A DNA stretch of 64,000 nucleotides from Lineolata rhizophorae. Its lineage: Eukaryota; Ascomycota; Dothideomycetes; Lineolatales; Lineolataceae. Made by a program: the position numbers and the translations under genes. Positions 34,269 through 45,537 of the stretch are shown piece after piece; the first letter of the stretch is position 1; every line of letters begins with the position of its first letter. The notes under the pieces were generated by a model, which saw only the letters and a list, made by a program, of their open reading frames with translations, was not told where the DNA came from and made no database searches. The stretch is from NCBI GenBank assembly GCA_010093515.1, contig MU001670.1, positions 331,793 to 395,792 on the forward strand, written 5' to 3'.

Positions 34269-36662
34269 CTACTTTCTACCCTTTTTCGCCCTGTTTGCCT
34301 TCGCCTTCGCCTTCTTCTCCTTAGCCTTCTCTTTAGGCACAACCTTATGGCCCCTCTCCTTCGCACCCTTCTTAAATCCACCCTTCCCTCCCAACCGATC
34401 ATCCCTATCCTGCAACTTTTTCTTTTCTTTCCCACTCAACTTCTTCTTTTCCTTCCTCTCCTTCGCCCCTTCTTCCGCCGCATTCAGTTCCTTCCATCCT
34501 TTCGCCTTGGCTTCCTTCTTCGCCTTCTCGCTCTCAAACCATGTCCGCCGCGGCCGCGAGAAGATTTCCTTCTCGTGCACTATCATGTTCTCACCCCGAT
34601 GCATCTCGCGCTCGGCTCCTTGCATTGCCCGTTCCTCTTTTTCCTCCTTGAGAACCGCCTCTACCTCATCCTCCAGCTCGTTTAGCTTCTCTGCCCACTC
34701 ATCCACTGCCTCGGCGGGTACGGTGCGGCTCGCAATCTTAGCTCCCTGTGCACGCGCCGCCTTTACCGCCGCCTTCACGACCTTGCGATCTGGCTCCGCG
34801 GCAATGGTGCATGCACGACCCGAGCGGCCCGCACGCGCGGTTCTCCCTACCCGATGCAGGTAAATCTCGTGCGTCTGCGGGGCCCCAAAATTGATGACGG
34901 TCGATACATTCTTGATATCGAGACCGCGGGCAGCCACGTCTGTGGCGAGTAGGTGAGAGGTGGCGCCGCTACGGAAGGCCTCAACAGAGGAAATACGCTG
35001 CTCTTGGCTCATGTTGCCATGCAGCTCCGAGGCGCGAAGGCCGCACAAGGCGAAGATGACGCGGGCGCGATGCGCCTCCCGCTTCTGTCGGAAAAAGACG
35101 ATAGCACGGTCCGTGTAGACATTCGAGCAGAGGAACAAGAGAAACGCGAGACGTTTGTCCTCCTTGCCTGGTCGAACACGGACGAATTCCTGCACGAGGC
35201 CGTGGACCGTTTGTCTCTTTGCGTCGACGAGGAGGCGTACGGGTCGATTGAGTCCGACGCGGATGAGTTTGTCGACGCTGTCTGTCATGGTGGCGGAGAA
35301 TAGCATCGTCTGGCGGGACCTGGGAATCGTAGTTAATATCTCGTTGAGCTCGTCGGCGAAACCGTCCTCAAGCATGCGATCTGCTTCGTCAAGCACGAGG
35401 ATCTCGAGAGTGTCGACGGCGAAGCTGGGTGAGTTGCGCATGTGGTCGATGAAACGTCCGGGCGTAGCGATAATGACGTCTGGACGGGTCTTCAGAGTGG
35501 CTTCCTGTTCACGCAAGCTAAAGCCACCGGCGATGAGAGCACAACTGATGTCTGTAAAAGCGGCAAGCTTTTTCGCCACGCTGAAACATTGAACAGCAAG
35601 TTCGCGCGTGGGCATCAGGACAGCGACGCGAGTTGTAGGTATCTTCTTCGGTCGAAATAGGAGTCGTTCGAGGATGGGAATCATAAATGCTGCTGTCTTT
35701 CCAGAACCTGTGACCGCCCCGCCGACGACGTCCTTGCCATGCAATGCAACGGGTATTGTGCGGGCTTGAATTGGAGTCGGCTCAGTAAAACCGACGGCCG
35801 CAAGTCCCTTCAGAATAGGGCGCGAAAGTGACATTTCATGGAAAGAACCCGACGTCTTAGTCGAAGGTGGTGTCTGCCCTTTGATGTTGTTTTCGGGCGC
35901 AAAGAAAGTCGCACGGCGTTCCACTTCGACGGGGTCATCCCTTTCATCTTCTTCTGATGAAGATTCAGCATCATCCTCAGGGTGTCCAACTGGAGAAGCC
36001 ACAGATTCGTCATCGTCTTCTGCATTGGTTCCTTCTTCGTCATCATGCCCGGAATTATCTTCACTGCCAGATATGCTGTTTTCAGCTTCGTCACCGCTTT
36101 CAGCACCCATGCCAAACGCATCATCTGCTAGGAGCTCTTCATCATCTGGAAACTCGTCAAAAGATCCGGTATCCTCGTTCTCGTCTTCATCTTCCTCCTT
36201 TGGCATTTGCGCGACAGCTTTTGCTTTCTTTGCCTCCTTCTGCCGCCGTCTTCGAGCAATGATATCCTCAATGTCGGGTGCTTTCTTATCCCCACGCATC
36301 CTTTCATCGTCTTGCCCATCCGATCCCCAACCATCAAAGTCCTTCACAATTCCACTGGTCATGTCCCCAACCTGGAACTCGAAGTCGGACGCTAATGCAC
36401 CGTCATCTTCGCCGCGTCCCACCCAGTCCTGATTTTCAGCCTCTTCATCTTCAGATCCGCGCTCTTGCCCACCCTGCTTCTTATTTTTCTTCGCCTTTTT
36501 AGATTTCGATTCCTTCTTCCCGACACCGTTGACAATGGTCTCCCGATCATTCCGTTTTCTCTTCTTGCTCGGTTGCACCAGTGGCAGTTCGAGTTTGTCT
36601 CCTTCCTCGACGTTGGGAATTGAGTCATCATCAGATATAGTTAGAACAAATTCGTCGTCCAT
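34269..36662 (-). CDS. drs1: DEAD-box ATP-dependent RNA helicase DRS1
   Basis: Single uninterrupted exon, 797 residues. The N-terminal 270 residues are acidic/basic and disordered ([13 protein letters not shown]-like and poly-Asp/Glu tracts), typical of nucleolar helicases. The helicase core has all motifs: Q motif TEPTPIQ (about 293-299), AVTGSGKT (316-323), PTREL (351-355), TPGR, DEAD (425-428), SAT (456-458), [11 protein letters not shown]-like ([12 protein letters not shown]) and [11 protein letters not shown]. The C-terminal ~100 residues are Lys-rich. DRS1/DDX27 remodels pre-60S ribosomes, acting in 27S pre-rRNA processing in the nucleolus. It is divergently transcribed from dml1 with about 540 nt between. 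Confidence 0.95.
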   Translation of the reverse strand: MDDEFVLTISDDDSIPNVEEGDKLELPLVQPSKKRKRNDRETIVNGVGKKESKSKKAKKNKKQGGQERGSEDEEAENQDWVGRGEDDGALASDFEFQVGDMTSGIVKDFDGWGSDGQDDERMRGDKKAPDIEDIIARRRRQKEAKKAKAVAQMPKEEDEDENEDTGSFDEFPDDEELLADDAFGMGAESGDEAENSISGSEDNSGHDDEEGTNAEDDDESVASPVGHPEDDAESSSEEDERDDPVEVERRATFFAPENNIKGQTPPSTKTSGSFHEMSLSRPILKGLAAVGFTEPTPIQARTIPVALHGKDVVGGAVTGSGKTAAFMIPILERLLFRPKKIPTTRVAVLMPTRELAVQCFSVAKKLAAFTDISCALIAGGFSLREQEATLKTRPDVIIATPGRFIDHMRNSPSFAVDTLEILVLDEADRMLEDGFADELNEILTTIPRSRQTMLFSATMTDSVDKLIRVGLNRPVRLLVDAKRQTVHGLVQEFVRVRPGKEDKRLAFLLFLCSNVYTDRAIVFFRQKREAHRARVIFALCGLRASELHGNMSQEQRISSVEAFRSGATSHLLATDVAARGLDIKNVSTVINFGAPQTHEIYLHRVGRTARAGRSGRACTIAAEPDRKVVKAAVKAARAQGAKIASRTVPAEAVDEWAEKLNELEDEVEAVLKEEKEERAMQGAEREMHRGENMIVHEKEIFSRPRRTWFESEKAKKEAKAKGWKELNAAEEGAKERKEKKKLSGKEKKKLQDRDDRLGGKGGFKKGAKERGHKVVPKEKAKEKKAKAKANRAKKGRK

Positions 36663-37204
36663 CGTATTTCTAGGGGCAGATTAGAGCTGTCGGAGCTTAT
36701 TGACGCAGTCGGTAGAATATCGTCGGTGTGCGGCGTTGCAAAAAAAGTTCGGAAGAGGTAAAGCACGCTAGACCCAGAATGGCCGGGCGGTGAGCGATCG
36801 GCTTCTCAGGATGCCGACCCGAGGCCTCGCTTTTCCCTTCTCGGCTACCTACCACCTCAACCTTCCCTCCGTTTTTTGCTTCTAGTTGAGCTCCCTCACA
36901 TGCTGTGTATTGCATTTAAAATACTGTGATTGTTTATTCAGGTGGAGCTATAAGCAGCATATCTTCTTATTGGTTTGGCCACAAACATTTTCTATCGCCC
37001 CGATCCCTTCTTTGCGGACTACGGTTTGAAGCAAAGTAGATTCGGGACATCGGCGAGCTAGCTCGTGTCTCCTACTACACAGCTCTACCGCATAACCTTT
37101 GGGACTCAAACGTCATCGTTTCCTTGATAGGCTGCCCGAGGCGGTTGCTTAGATCTGGCTTCAGTTTTAAGAAAACATCTAACCCTTCCCACAGACAGCA
37201 GAAT
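36663..37204. other. divergent promoter region (drs1 / dml1)
   Basis: 542 nt between two divergently transcribed housekeeping genes. No coding sequence and no clear TATA element were recognised. Confidence 0.5.
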
Positions 37205-39367
37205 ATGCATGAAATTGTCAGCCTGCAATTTGGGCAGCAAAGCAACTATGTCGGCCAACACTTTTGGAATACCCAGGTTGGCTCGCCATTTACCATTTTT
37301 GACTGCAAAACTTATTTTGGCCAACCTTTTTATAGGAATCCTACTTCACCTACGGTGGCGAAGAAGAGTCTCCAGTCGACCATGATGTCAACTTCCGCCA
37401 AGGACGCGCACCAGACGGCTCGGACACATACACTCCTCGCGCTGTCATATACGACTTGAAGGGGGCCTTTGGCACGCTGAGAAAAACAAATGCGCTGTAC
37501 GAAGTCGGGGAAGACCAAGAGTGGGATCGAAGCTTGTGGTAAGATACTTCTTACTGTTCGTGCAATTTGCTCGGACCATCCGCTGGGAGTTGGTCATGAA
37601 AACAGTCGATCAATCACTTCGAGTCATGAAAGTAGTGGTTTGCTACCAGGGAAATTTGACTGACCTGTGGTTTCCATCAATCTACGGTTGCGTAGGGGGG
37701 GGAAGAGAACTGTCCATCGCAGCGACCCCATCCCACCATCGGAATATCAACAGCACCTCGATGCTGGAACTGAGCCGCCTCCACTAACAACATCTACGGT
37801 CCGCTTTTGGTCAGACTATGCACGATTATACTACCATCCGAAGTCACTGATTCAACTCCATGAGCATTCCGTCCACGACAGGATCGCACCATTTGAGAAA
37901 TGGGACGTTGGAGAAGAATTGTTTAATACTCTAGACAAAGAGCATGATTTGCTTGACAGGGACTTGAGGCCGTTCGTCGAAGAATGCGACCATATGCAAG
38001 GGTTCCAGGTGGTTGCTTCAGTCGATGGCGCATGGGGTGGTTTCGCCACTAGGTACACTGAAAGGATCAGGGATGAGTACGGGAAAAAAGGCATTTGGGT
38101 CTGGGGCACAGAGGAAGGTGGCACGCGGTCTAAAGTAAGAACCATTGACTGGTTTTCCTTCTTATGTATTCGTGATTATATGCGTCGGGCATTGGATGTA
38201 TATTTTGGAAAATGGCACAATCAAGCTGATGTAACATCAGGACAAGCATCTGCTGCGGCTGGTCAACAGTACGAAGACTCTATACGATCTTTCCACTCAC
38301 GCCTCGGTGTATATTCCCATGGCCAGTGCCATTGCGCAGAATCCATCATATCTATCGTTCGACGAGAATTCGCCATGGCACACGTCTGCCCTGCAGGCTG
38401 TGGCTCTTGAGACCATGTCATTACCTTGCCGGCTTAGAAGTATAGATACTTCTAAAGCGCTTTTCAATGATCTAGAGGTTACCCTCAACAATAACGGCAA
38501 TCAAAAAGTAATGCGACTGCAGCTGAACGCGGCAGATCCCAGTATCCTGGAGGATCACTTGCAGGGGAATCCTCCAGCTGCGAGGGACGATCGGACGGGC
38601 GTCAAGCCGACAACGCAGCCGGATCCAATGGATAGCGAGAATCAGCTGTTTGACATAGACATGCTACCAGCTACAGATTCGTCGGCGAGATCACTGCAGC
38701 CAAGCAAAGCAAAGAAGGAGCACATTTTTGGCCAGGTAGAAACATTGCGTGGAGCATGGGAAAACGCAGAGGACATTGAGCGAGCCAATGCAGAATCGCG
38801 GCATAGGTTCCACAGCGGTCCTGTCGTGCAAAGGTAAGATGCAGTCAACATTCAATTGTTTCGCAATTGCTCGGCCTCAGAATATGCATGCCACGCCACA
38901 AAAACCAGATGCGCTGGATGTGCCTAGAAAACGGTCGCAATGGTTCCAAGCCGTGGCATGATGCTGCAGCCCGACGGATTCTCCTTCATATTGCCTTCAC
39001 CTTGCCTGCAGGGAGGCTCCACTAGCTTTACTAGCTACGCCCAGAATCGGCAAGACTGACTAGCGTCTTTAGATATGCTGCCGCTTTGCTGTTCCCATTA
39101 CTTGACAGCTTCCCCCGCATTATCAATATGGGCGGGGTAGGCCCGCAGTCGGCGGCAAGCCCAGCAATGCGCGGCAACGCCCTCGCCCTACGGACGTCGT
39201 TGTCGACGACCTCTTCCATCGCGGACCGAATACGTGCCGCCGAGGCCGCCGTCCGCAAACTAGTGAGTGTCGACGAACGCGAGGCGCTCAGCAACGGGCT
39301 GCGCACTCTAGCCGAGGAGTACGAGGAAGGATGGTTAAGCGGCTCTGACGAAACCGACGAGGAGTGA
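37205..39367 (+). CDS. dml1: mtDNA inheritance protein DML1 (Misato)
   Basis: Five exons: 37205-37276, 37336-37538, 37696-38134, 38241-38833 and 39073-39367. Introns are 59, 157, 106 and 239 nt; phases agree; 533 residues. It starts [20 protein letters not shown], the tubulin-like Misato segment I, then [11 protein letters not shown]. Family blocks [39 protein letters not shown]-like ([17 protein letters not shown]), [11 protein letters not shown] and [12 protein letters not shown] are all present. Misato proteins are tubulin-related and act in mitochondrial distribution and DNA inheritance. The third intron has two in-frame acceptors 6 nt apart (after 38240 or 38246), so Asp-Lys may be included or skipped. 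The usual GTP-binding G-box of true tubulins is not seen, as expected for this family. Confidence 0.92.
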
Positions 39368-42300
39368 TTCGATTCCTGGCGGTACAGCGCGAATTATATT
39401 GACCGGCATTTTATTAATGTATTTTTGATTAATCGATCGTCCTCTCACCTCCGAGAGTTCGGTTGGGGCACGAGCACTGGAGCACAAGGGCCTACCTAGG
39501 TAGATGTGGCGGGCCGTTTGTTGGGTGCGACCCTTCTCGTGGGAGGGCTAGGGCATACCTATCCCGCTGGAGGTGATGCAACCGCGCGCGCGACCGCTGG
39601 CCCGGGCTCCGCCTGCGGTGCTCAAAGACTTCGACAGTCGCTTGCTCGCCCGCGCGCGCCCGGAGCAGAAGGCGTCCTCCCCCCGTCCTAGCTCAATGCG
39701 CTATTGAAAAAACTCATACTCGGCACTTGGCGGAAGCTCCATCACAGGAATTCGGGCCCGCCTCGGGGTGGCAGATCGTATCGACCTCTCTCGCGTGATC
39801 ATACCAACTACGGTATGGAAGGTACCACTTCGGAGTACCATTAATATCTTTGGCGAAGAACAGCGTTTTAATTCCTTCTCGAAGCACGACTGTTTCTAGC
39901 TGAAGTATACGAGCAGAACTGATCACTCTTTGGTCCCATGGAGTCGTCTCTCCAACCATTGGGCTGGTGTGCCTTTGGCGAGGAACGCTTACTGCTCGTA
40001 TGGGGCATGTACCTAGGTACATCTCAGCTGTTCGGAGCTTGAGGTGACAAGCTGCAAAGGATCATCGTACCGAGTAAACGAACTGGAAGCAGCGCGAAAA
40101 AGGCCGGCTTTCTTCGAGCTCAGGAACGCACGAATGAAAAAATGCGCTTGACTCAACTTGCATTGGGAAAGGTGGAGCTACTTGTTCCTTCTTCCCGTGC
40201 TGCCCAAGCTACATCCGCGCGAATTTTTTGACTTCTGAGCAATCGCACGCTAGCGCATGGGGCGAAAGGTGCCGTCTCCCGGCGAGGCACCACCACTGGA
40301 TGGCTGTGGTGCTAGGCCTTCGTACCTGTGCCGCCGGCTCTTGCGGAAGCCCACATTCAACCTTTTAGACCAGGAACAGAGCGCAAGGGTCCGAACTGGA
40401 TTATTCACGGCGGGGTCCCTGACTCCGACCGCTCACTACCTAGTCGAGAGGAAAACCCGATTACAGAGCGCTCACTTCAAGCGAAAGAATGCGTCGCAAG
40501 GCGAAATACAGGTTTTCTTTCTACGTACCGTAGTAGACGAAGAGAAAGGCAGGGTGGCGCACCCGCCGGGATTCCTGCCTCGCCAACCCGCGTGAAACCG
40601 GGCACCCAACCACTCTCTTCGCCAGCCAACCCAACCACCTACTAGGACAACCGAACCGGCAGCCCACCATCACAACTTCTTGCCATAGGATGGTCGCCTG
40701 AACCTCTCAAATCCAATAAACCGGAAGGTGGCTGAATCTCGAATCAGCAGCCACCCAACCTATGTATTCCCGGCCTTTCTCTCGTCGGGGATGTTTTGTA
40801 GCCTTGTGCGTCAACGCTATAACTCCGCAAACTAAGAGGATAAACTGCCGGATGGTCGCGAGCCGGGCACAACCAGGTCACCAGCACAGCGTCCCCTGGC
40901 ACACTCACCATGGCCGAGAACATCGACATGCCTTGTCCCTCGCATGCCTACATGCAAATTGACGGTGGGCGCTTTACCTAGGCAGAGTCACGAACACCTC
41001 GCCACGTACGGAGTAGTACGGCCGGCCATCAAGTTTGCGCGTGCAGCTTTGGTGCCCGTGCGCCAACGATGACCCAGAATTCGGGAAGCACGCCAGAGCT
41101 TTGTTTTGCCTAACGCAAACATGCGCACGTAGGGTACTACCTAGCTCTTGACATCCTCGTAAGAGCGGGCGAAGATCTCGCCAGGCACAAGCGGCACGGT
41201 ACATACGAAGTACCTCGGAAGATGGTCAGTCCATTCAGGTATTTTTGCTCTGCTGGTGGGCCAGGAGGCCGCTCCTGAAGAGCAGTGTCGCCGAAGCCTT
41301 TTACGTCAGGTGCGACGCGCTATACGCTAACCTATTTTGCTCGCAGGACACGATCGTGGCACGACGGCAAACGGCTGGCGACCGTTTCTCGGCGATTCGG
41401 CCTGCATTCCAGGGGCCCTGGATGGCTTAAGGTCCAAGCTTCGGCCTCTCCTTCCTCGCCCTTCCCCGGCGATCACGATCGCCCGCTGAGTGCCACACTT
41501 TGTCACTGCTAATATTAGGCACGGGACTTTTCCAGAAATGCATTGGCGGGTGGGCAGCCAGCGCTGGCGGTAGAGGAAACAAGCGTCTCGCACACGGGCC
41601 AGGCTTCCGACGTCTATCCTGCCTGTTCGGGGTGTGCCGGATATTGAGATGGACAGAGTCTCACGACTGGTTTGCTGGGAGGACAGGCAGGGGAACTTAC
41701 GGCCGGGGAATGAGACGGTCTTTTATTTTTCGTGAGTGGCGAGGCCGCGACCGCGCTGCAGACCATAACGCAGCATGGCTCTGCTCTACGGCGGCGACCT
41801 GCAGGTGAGGCGGCAGTAGCGGCAAAACCAGTTGCGGCACTTTGAGAGTTTTTGCTGAAGAACTTGCAGATGTTGAACGCGCGTTTTTCCGGCAGCGTGG
41901 AGGCAGCCCGGCGGTACCTTGGGCAACGAGAAAAGCCGGTGGCAGAGAATGTTCCGGGACGTTGGCCCGAGCAACGGGGCTGCCGCTCAAGCCACCGGCG
42001 TCCAACAAACCCCTGTGCCTGCACCCGCCGCCCGGCATCACCCCCGCTGGAATGGCTGGCGACGGCGCACGCACCAGCCGCACTGCCCAGGCCGTCCAAT
42101 CACCGGCTCTCCCTATCGATACGACCGCACGACGTCAACGCGGTGCCGTTCTCAACCAGCCCGGCCTCCGCGAGTACGAGCCTCCCTATTCTCCAAACGG
42201 CAGGCTACCCACCACACGAATTTTCTCATAGCGCACCGGGGTCGGCGTCGTGCTCCACCACGGCTAGGCCATTCTTGACTGCTCGCGAACCAGACGACGT

Positions 42301-42681
42301 CAGAGGCAAGAAGCTTCCGGGGTCGTATGCAACCCTGCCACCCCGATCAATCGAGGAAAGCAGGATGCGTGAGGTGCCATCAATGGCATCGGAGCGTGGG
42401 TTTATAGAGGGCTTCCGCCCAGGCCGGCTCAGAGGTCTCCTTTTGTTATTCCTTGCAACGCCACGGTCGCTTCAGTTAAAGAGGTCCAACCTCCTCAGTT
42501 TCGCTGCGACCCCAGCCTCCTTTCACCAACAGAAGCAACTCGCTCGCTACGGTTCTTCTGTTTGCCTTCGTTTATATCATCAATCGCTTTGCCGGTTTCT
42601 CGTCGGTCTCGCTCACAGCAATTGCGCTCACCCGCCGAGTACCTAACCGTCTCGTCGAGTTGAGTTCTCTTTGAACCCAGC
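39368..42681. other. 3.3-kb interval without a recognisable gene
   Basis: Only short frames without domains. A minus-strand frame of 102 codons at 39714-40022 (PKWYLPYRSWYDHAREVD) is protein-like in composition but unknown. Two perfect palindromes, CTACCTAGGTAG (39492-39503) and TGTACCTAGGTACA (40008-40021), and GTACGGAGTAGTACGG (about 41006) match words recurring elsewhere in the window. The right end must contain the promoter of the wall protein gene. Confidence 0.4.
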
Positions 42682-44175
42682 ATGAGATCCGCTTTTACCG
42701 TGCTGGTCGCCTTGGCCGGCACCGCCTTGGCCGGCTACGGCGGCGACCACGACGGTGGTGATTGGGGATGGCCCCACGGCGGTCACCATGGGAACTGGTC
42801 CCATCCTGCCTGGACCAGCACTACTGAGATGACCACCTACGTGACGACCACAACGTGCCCCATCACATTCACATCCAGCAGCTCCATCGTCACTTCCCTG
42901 ACGACGTCCTGCATCACCGTCACGAGCTGCAAGCACGGTTGGTGCACGCCGACGACTTCGTCGACGCCTACTCCGTCGTCTTCGTCGTCCCCGTGCCCGG
43001 AGAGCTCGTCTTCGAGCTCCACGCCTCCACCGCCGCCGCCTCCTCCGTCAAACACTACCACTCCATGCCCGGAGTCTAGCACCACGGCGCACCCGCCGCC
43101 GCCTCCGCCTCCGAGCAGCTCCACCCCCTGCCCGGAGTCGAGCAGTAGTAGCAGCTCTCCGCCGCCTCCGCCGCCGCCGCCGTCGTCGACCAGCACTCCT
43201 TGCCCTGAGTCGAGCACCACGGCGCATCCGCCGCCGCCGCCTCCTCCAAGCAGTTCCACCCCCTGCCCGGAGTCTAGCAGCAGCAGTCCTCCGCCTCCCC
43301 CGCCTCCATCGAGTAGCCACCCGCCGCCGCCGCCGCCTCCATCGAGCAGTACTCCTTGCCCCGAGTCTTCCTCGACACCAGGCGGCCCTGTGCAGCCCAG
43401 TAGCAGCTCGCCGCCTCCCCCACCTCCGCCGTCGTCTACTCCTTGCTCAACTTACACTAAGACGACCACCACCACTACTACTTATACAACGACATGCCCG
43501 GTCACCACGACGTACACCTCCACGGGAGTGACGTACACTACGACGTACATCACGACCACGACGACGGAGTCGCCCTGCCCGACCACCATAATCGTAACCG
43601 AGACGGCGCCGCCGTCTCCGCCGGAGACCGAAACCACCGTCATCTCCATCCCGCCTGAGACTGAGACTACTGTTATATCGCTGCCACCGGAGACCACGGT
43701 CGTTTCCATCCCGCCGGGCTCTCCCGCGCCTCCGGAGACCACGACCGTCATCTCGGTCCCGCCGGGCTCCCCGCCTCACTCACCTCCTCCACCCGAGACT
43801 GAGACCACTGTGATCTCGCTCCCGCCTAGCAACCCGTCGTACAGCCCGCCCCCGGCGTCCACGACCGTGATCCCGGTCCCCCCGGGCTCTTCGTCGTACA
43901 TCCCGCCCCCGGCGTCGTCGGCGCCGCCGCCCGCCCCGCCGTCTAGCAGCTCCTCCCCGCTGTCGTCGCCGCCGCCGTCTAGTAGCTCTCCTCTATCGTC
44001 GGCCCCGCCCGCGTCGAGCTCGACCGAGGGCGGCGCTACGGCGCCGCCGGAGGAGACGTCCGAGGCTCCGGCGCCAACTGCGACGGAGTTCCCGGGCGTG
44101 GCGAACGGGAGGAACGTGCGCAAGAGCATGGGCGCGTTGGTGGCTGGTGCGGCCGCGCTCGTTGCGCTCGCTTAG
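42682..44175 (+). CDS. Ser/Thr/Pro-rich GPI-anchored-type cell wall protein
   Basis: Single exon, 497 residues. Residues 1-18 are a signal peptide (FTVLVALAGTALA). A short Gly/His/Trp segment and a Thr-rich block with paired cysteines (TTCPITFTSS, TTSCITVTSCKHGWC) follow. The bulk is about six PCPESS cassettes alternating with runs of seven or eight prolines, then a Thr/Val tract (TYTSTGVTYTTTYITT) and repeated TTVIS-PP units. The C-terminus (GRNVRKSMGALVAGAAALVA) has a short hydrophobic tail fitting a GPI-attachment signal. The sequence predicts a heavily O-glycosylated extended rod at the wall. No enzyme domain is seen, so a structural or adhesive role is inferred. The repeats should vary in number among strains. 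Confidence 0.85.
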   Translation: MRSAFTVLVALAGTALAGYGGDHDGGDWGWPHGGHHGNWSHPAWTSTTEMTTYVTTTTCPITFTSSSSIVTSLTTSCITVTSCKHGWCTPTTSSTPTPSSSSSPCPESSSSSSTPPPPPPPPSNTTTPCPESSTTAHPPPPPPPSSSTPCPESSSSSSSPPPPPPPPSSTSTPCPESSTTAHPPPPPPPSSSTPCPESSSSSPPPPPPPSSSHPPPPPPPSSSTPCPESSSTPGGPVQPSSSSPPPPPPPSSTPCSTYTKTTTTTTTYTTTCPVTTTYTSTGVTYTTTYITTTTTESPCPTTIIVTETAPPSPPETETTVISIPPETETTVISLPPETTVVSIPPGSPAPPETTTVISVPPGSPPHSPPPPETETTVISLPPSNPSYSPPPASTTVIPVPPGSSSYIPPPASSAPPPAPPSSSSSPLSSPPPSSSSPLSSAPPASSSTEGGATAPPEETSEAPAPTATEFPGVANGRNVRKSMGALVAGAAALVALA

Positions 44176-45537
44176 ATTTTGATTGAGTGAGCGACAAAAA
44201 GGGTGACAAGAAGGGAGTTGTGGACTGGTGTTTGTCCTTTTTTTCTGACTGTTCGTGTGTATATTGTTGCGGATTTCTTTTCGTACACTACTACTCCACT
44301 GTTCGTCGGTGCGCTGGTGTGTCCCTTTTAATTACCTTTCATGGCAAAGGCTTATGGGCGCTGAGCCATATAATCTTGTTTTGCATGGATGACGTTTTGG
44401 GCAGTCTTGCTCGTTCGCCGGCCTTCCCGATATGAGCGCGGGATTGCTGGCGGAGCGGATGTTGGCCTCTTTACGTTTTGATAATGACACACGGAAAGCG
44501 TCACATCACTCCTTTATGAATACACACGGCCGGTTGAGCTCTAGTCGCTCCTTTTACGAGTAAACTTCTTTATGAACAGGGTGCAAGGGGATGAATATCT
44601 AGGGCTTTTTGTATTTTCTAATTTGCTGGCTTGGCAACGGTTTAGGGGCATAATGGATGCGAGGATGCATGGATAGGATTCGATAGTGCTTGCTGCCATC
44701 GTGGTGTGTAGCATAGATATGCAATTGACCGTGGAATCTATAATTCTGGCTGGTTTGTCAGTGAGGACATCGTCGAGCAAGCTAGACTGTAAGAGCGTGT
44801 CCTTGGATTTTGGGTTGACCGAAAAGTGTTCGGCTAGCAGAGATATTAGGAAGTAATGGAATCAGAACTCAATTTAAACCATTTTATTCCATTCGACGAA
44901 ACATAAATGCCAGTCGTTGATGTGCCGCGTGTAGTATAGCGAAGCATCTCGAGCGCCGTAGTCAGTTGCGGTGTTGCTCAGCCACCGCGTAGTAGGAGCT
45001 GCAGAGCTTCGTCGCGAGACACAGCTCCGAGAAGTTAAGGTAAAGCCTGACCCCCCAACAAAATATGGGACCAAAAGATTTTCAGATTCACGGAGCTTCC
45101 AGAACTTTTCCCTACAACGGCCCATTGATTTTATCGTCGCAACAGTAATTCACATTCTACAGATATACCGCTGCCGGGCCACGTTGCTTGGAGGTCACAA
45201 AGAAGCCAGGTGTCAGATGGGGGAGCTTCCTCGGGTGTGGCTGCAAGGTGTCCTCACTCGACTCCCGCCACTACTTATTTTTAATGAAACCTCGTCCGTT
45301 GTGGCCCGCATCTGCGCCCTCGTTTTTCTTCCCGGAGGCGCGCTTTTTTCCTTCTTTCTCCGCGCGCGAGGGGCCAAGAGCGCTCTTTACCTTCCCGCCC
45401 TGTTCAACGAGGCACGCTCCCTCTAGCTTACGCTCCGCTCTTCTCCGGCCAGCTGGAGTGGACCCTATACAACAACCACCGAACCCAAACACCAATCCGT
45501 AATACGCCGACCGATTGATCGCCCTCTTTCCACCACC
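44176..45537. other. intergenic
   Basis: 3' flank of the wall protein gene and promoter of lhs1. Short frames here (for example 44541-44780 minus) show no family features. I see no clear unfolded-protein-response element. Confidence 0.45.

Noticed and set aside
39714-40022. 102-codon minus-strand frame with protein-like composition
   Set aside because: Unknown, no neighbouring exon, and of a length expected by chance in 3 kb; mentioned in the interval entry only.
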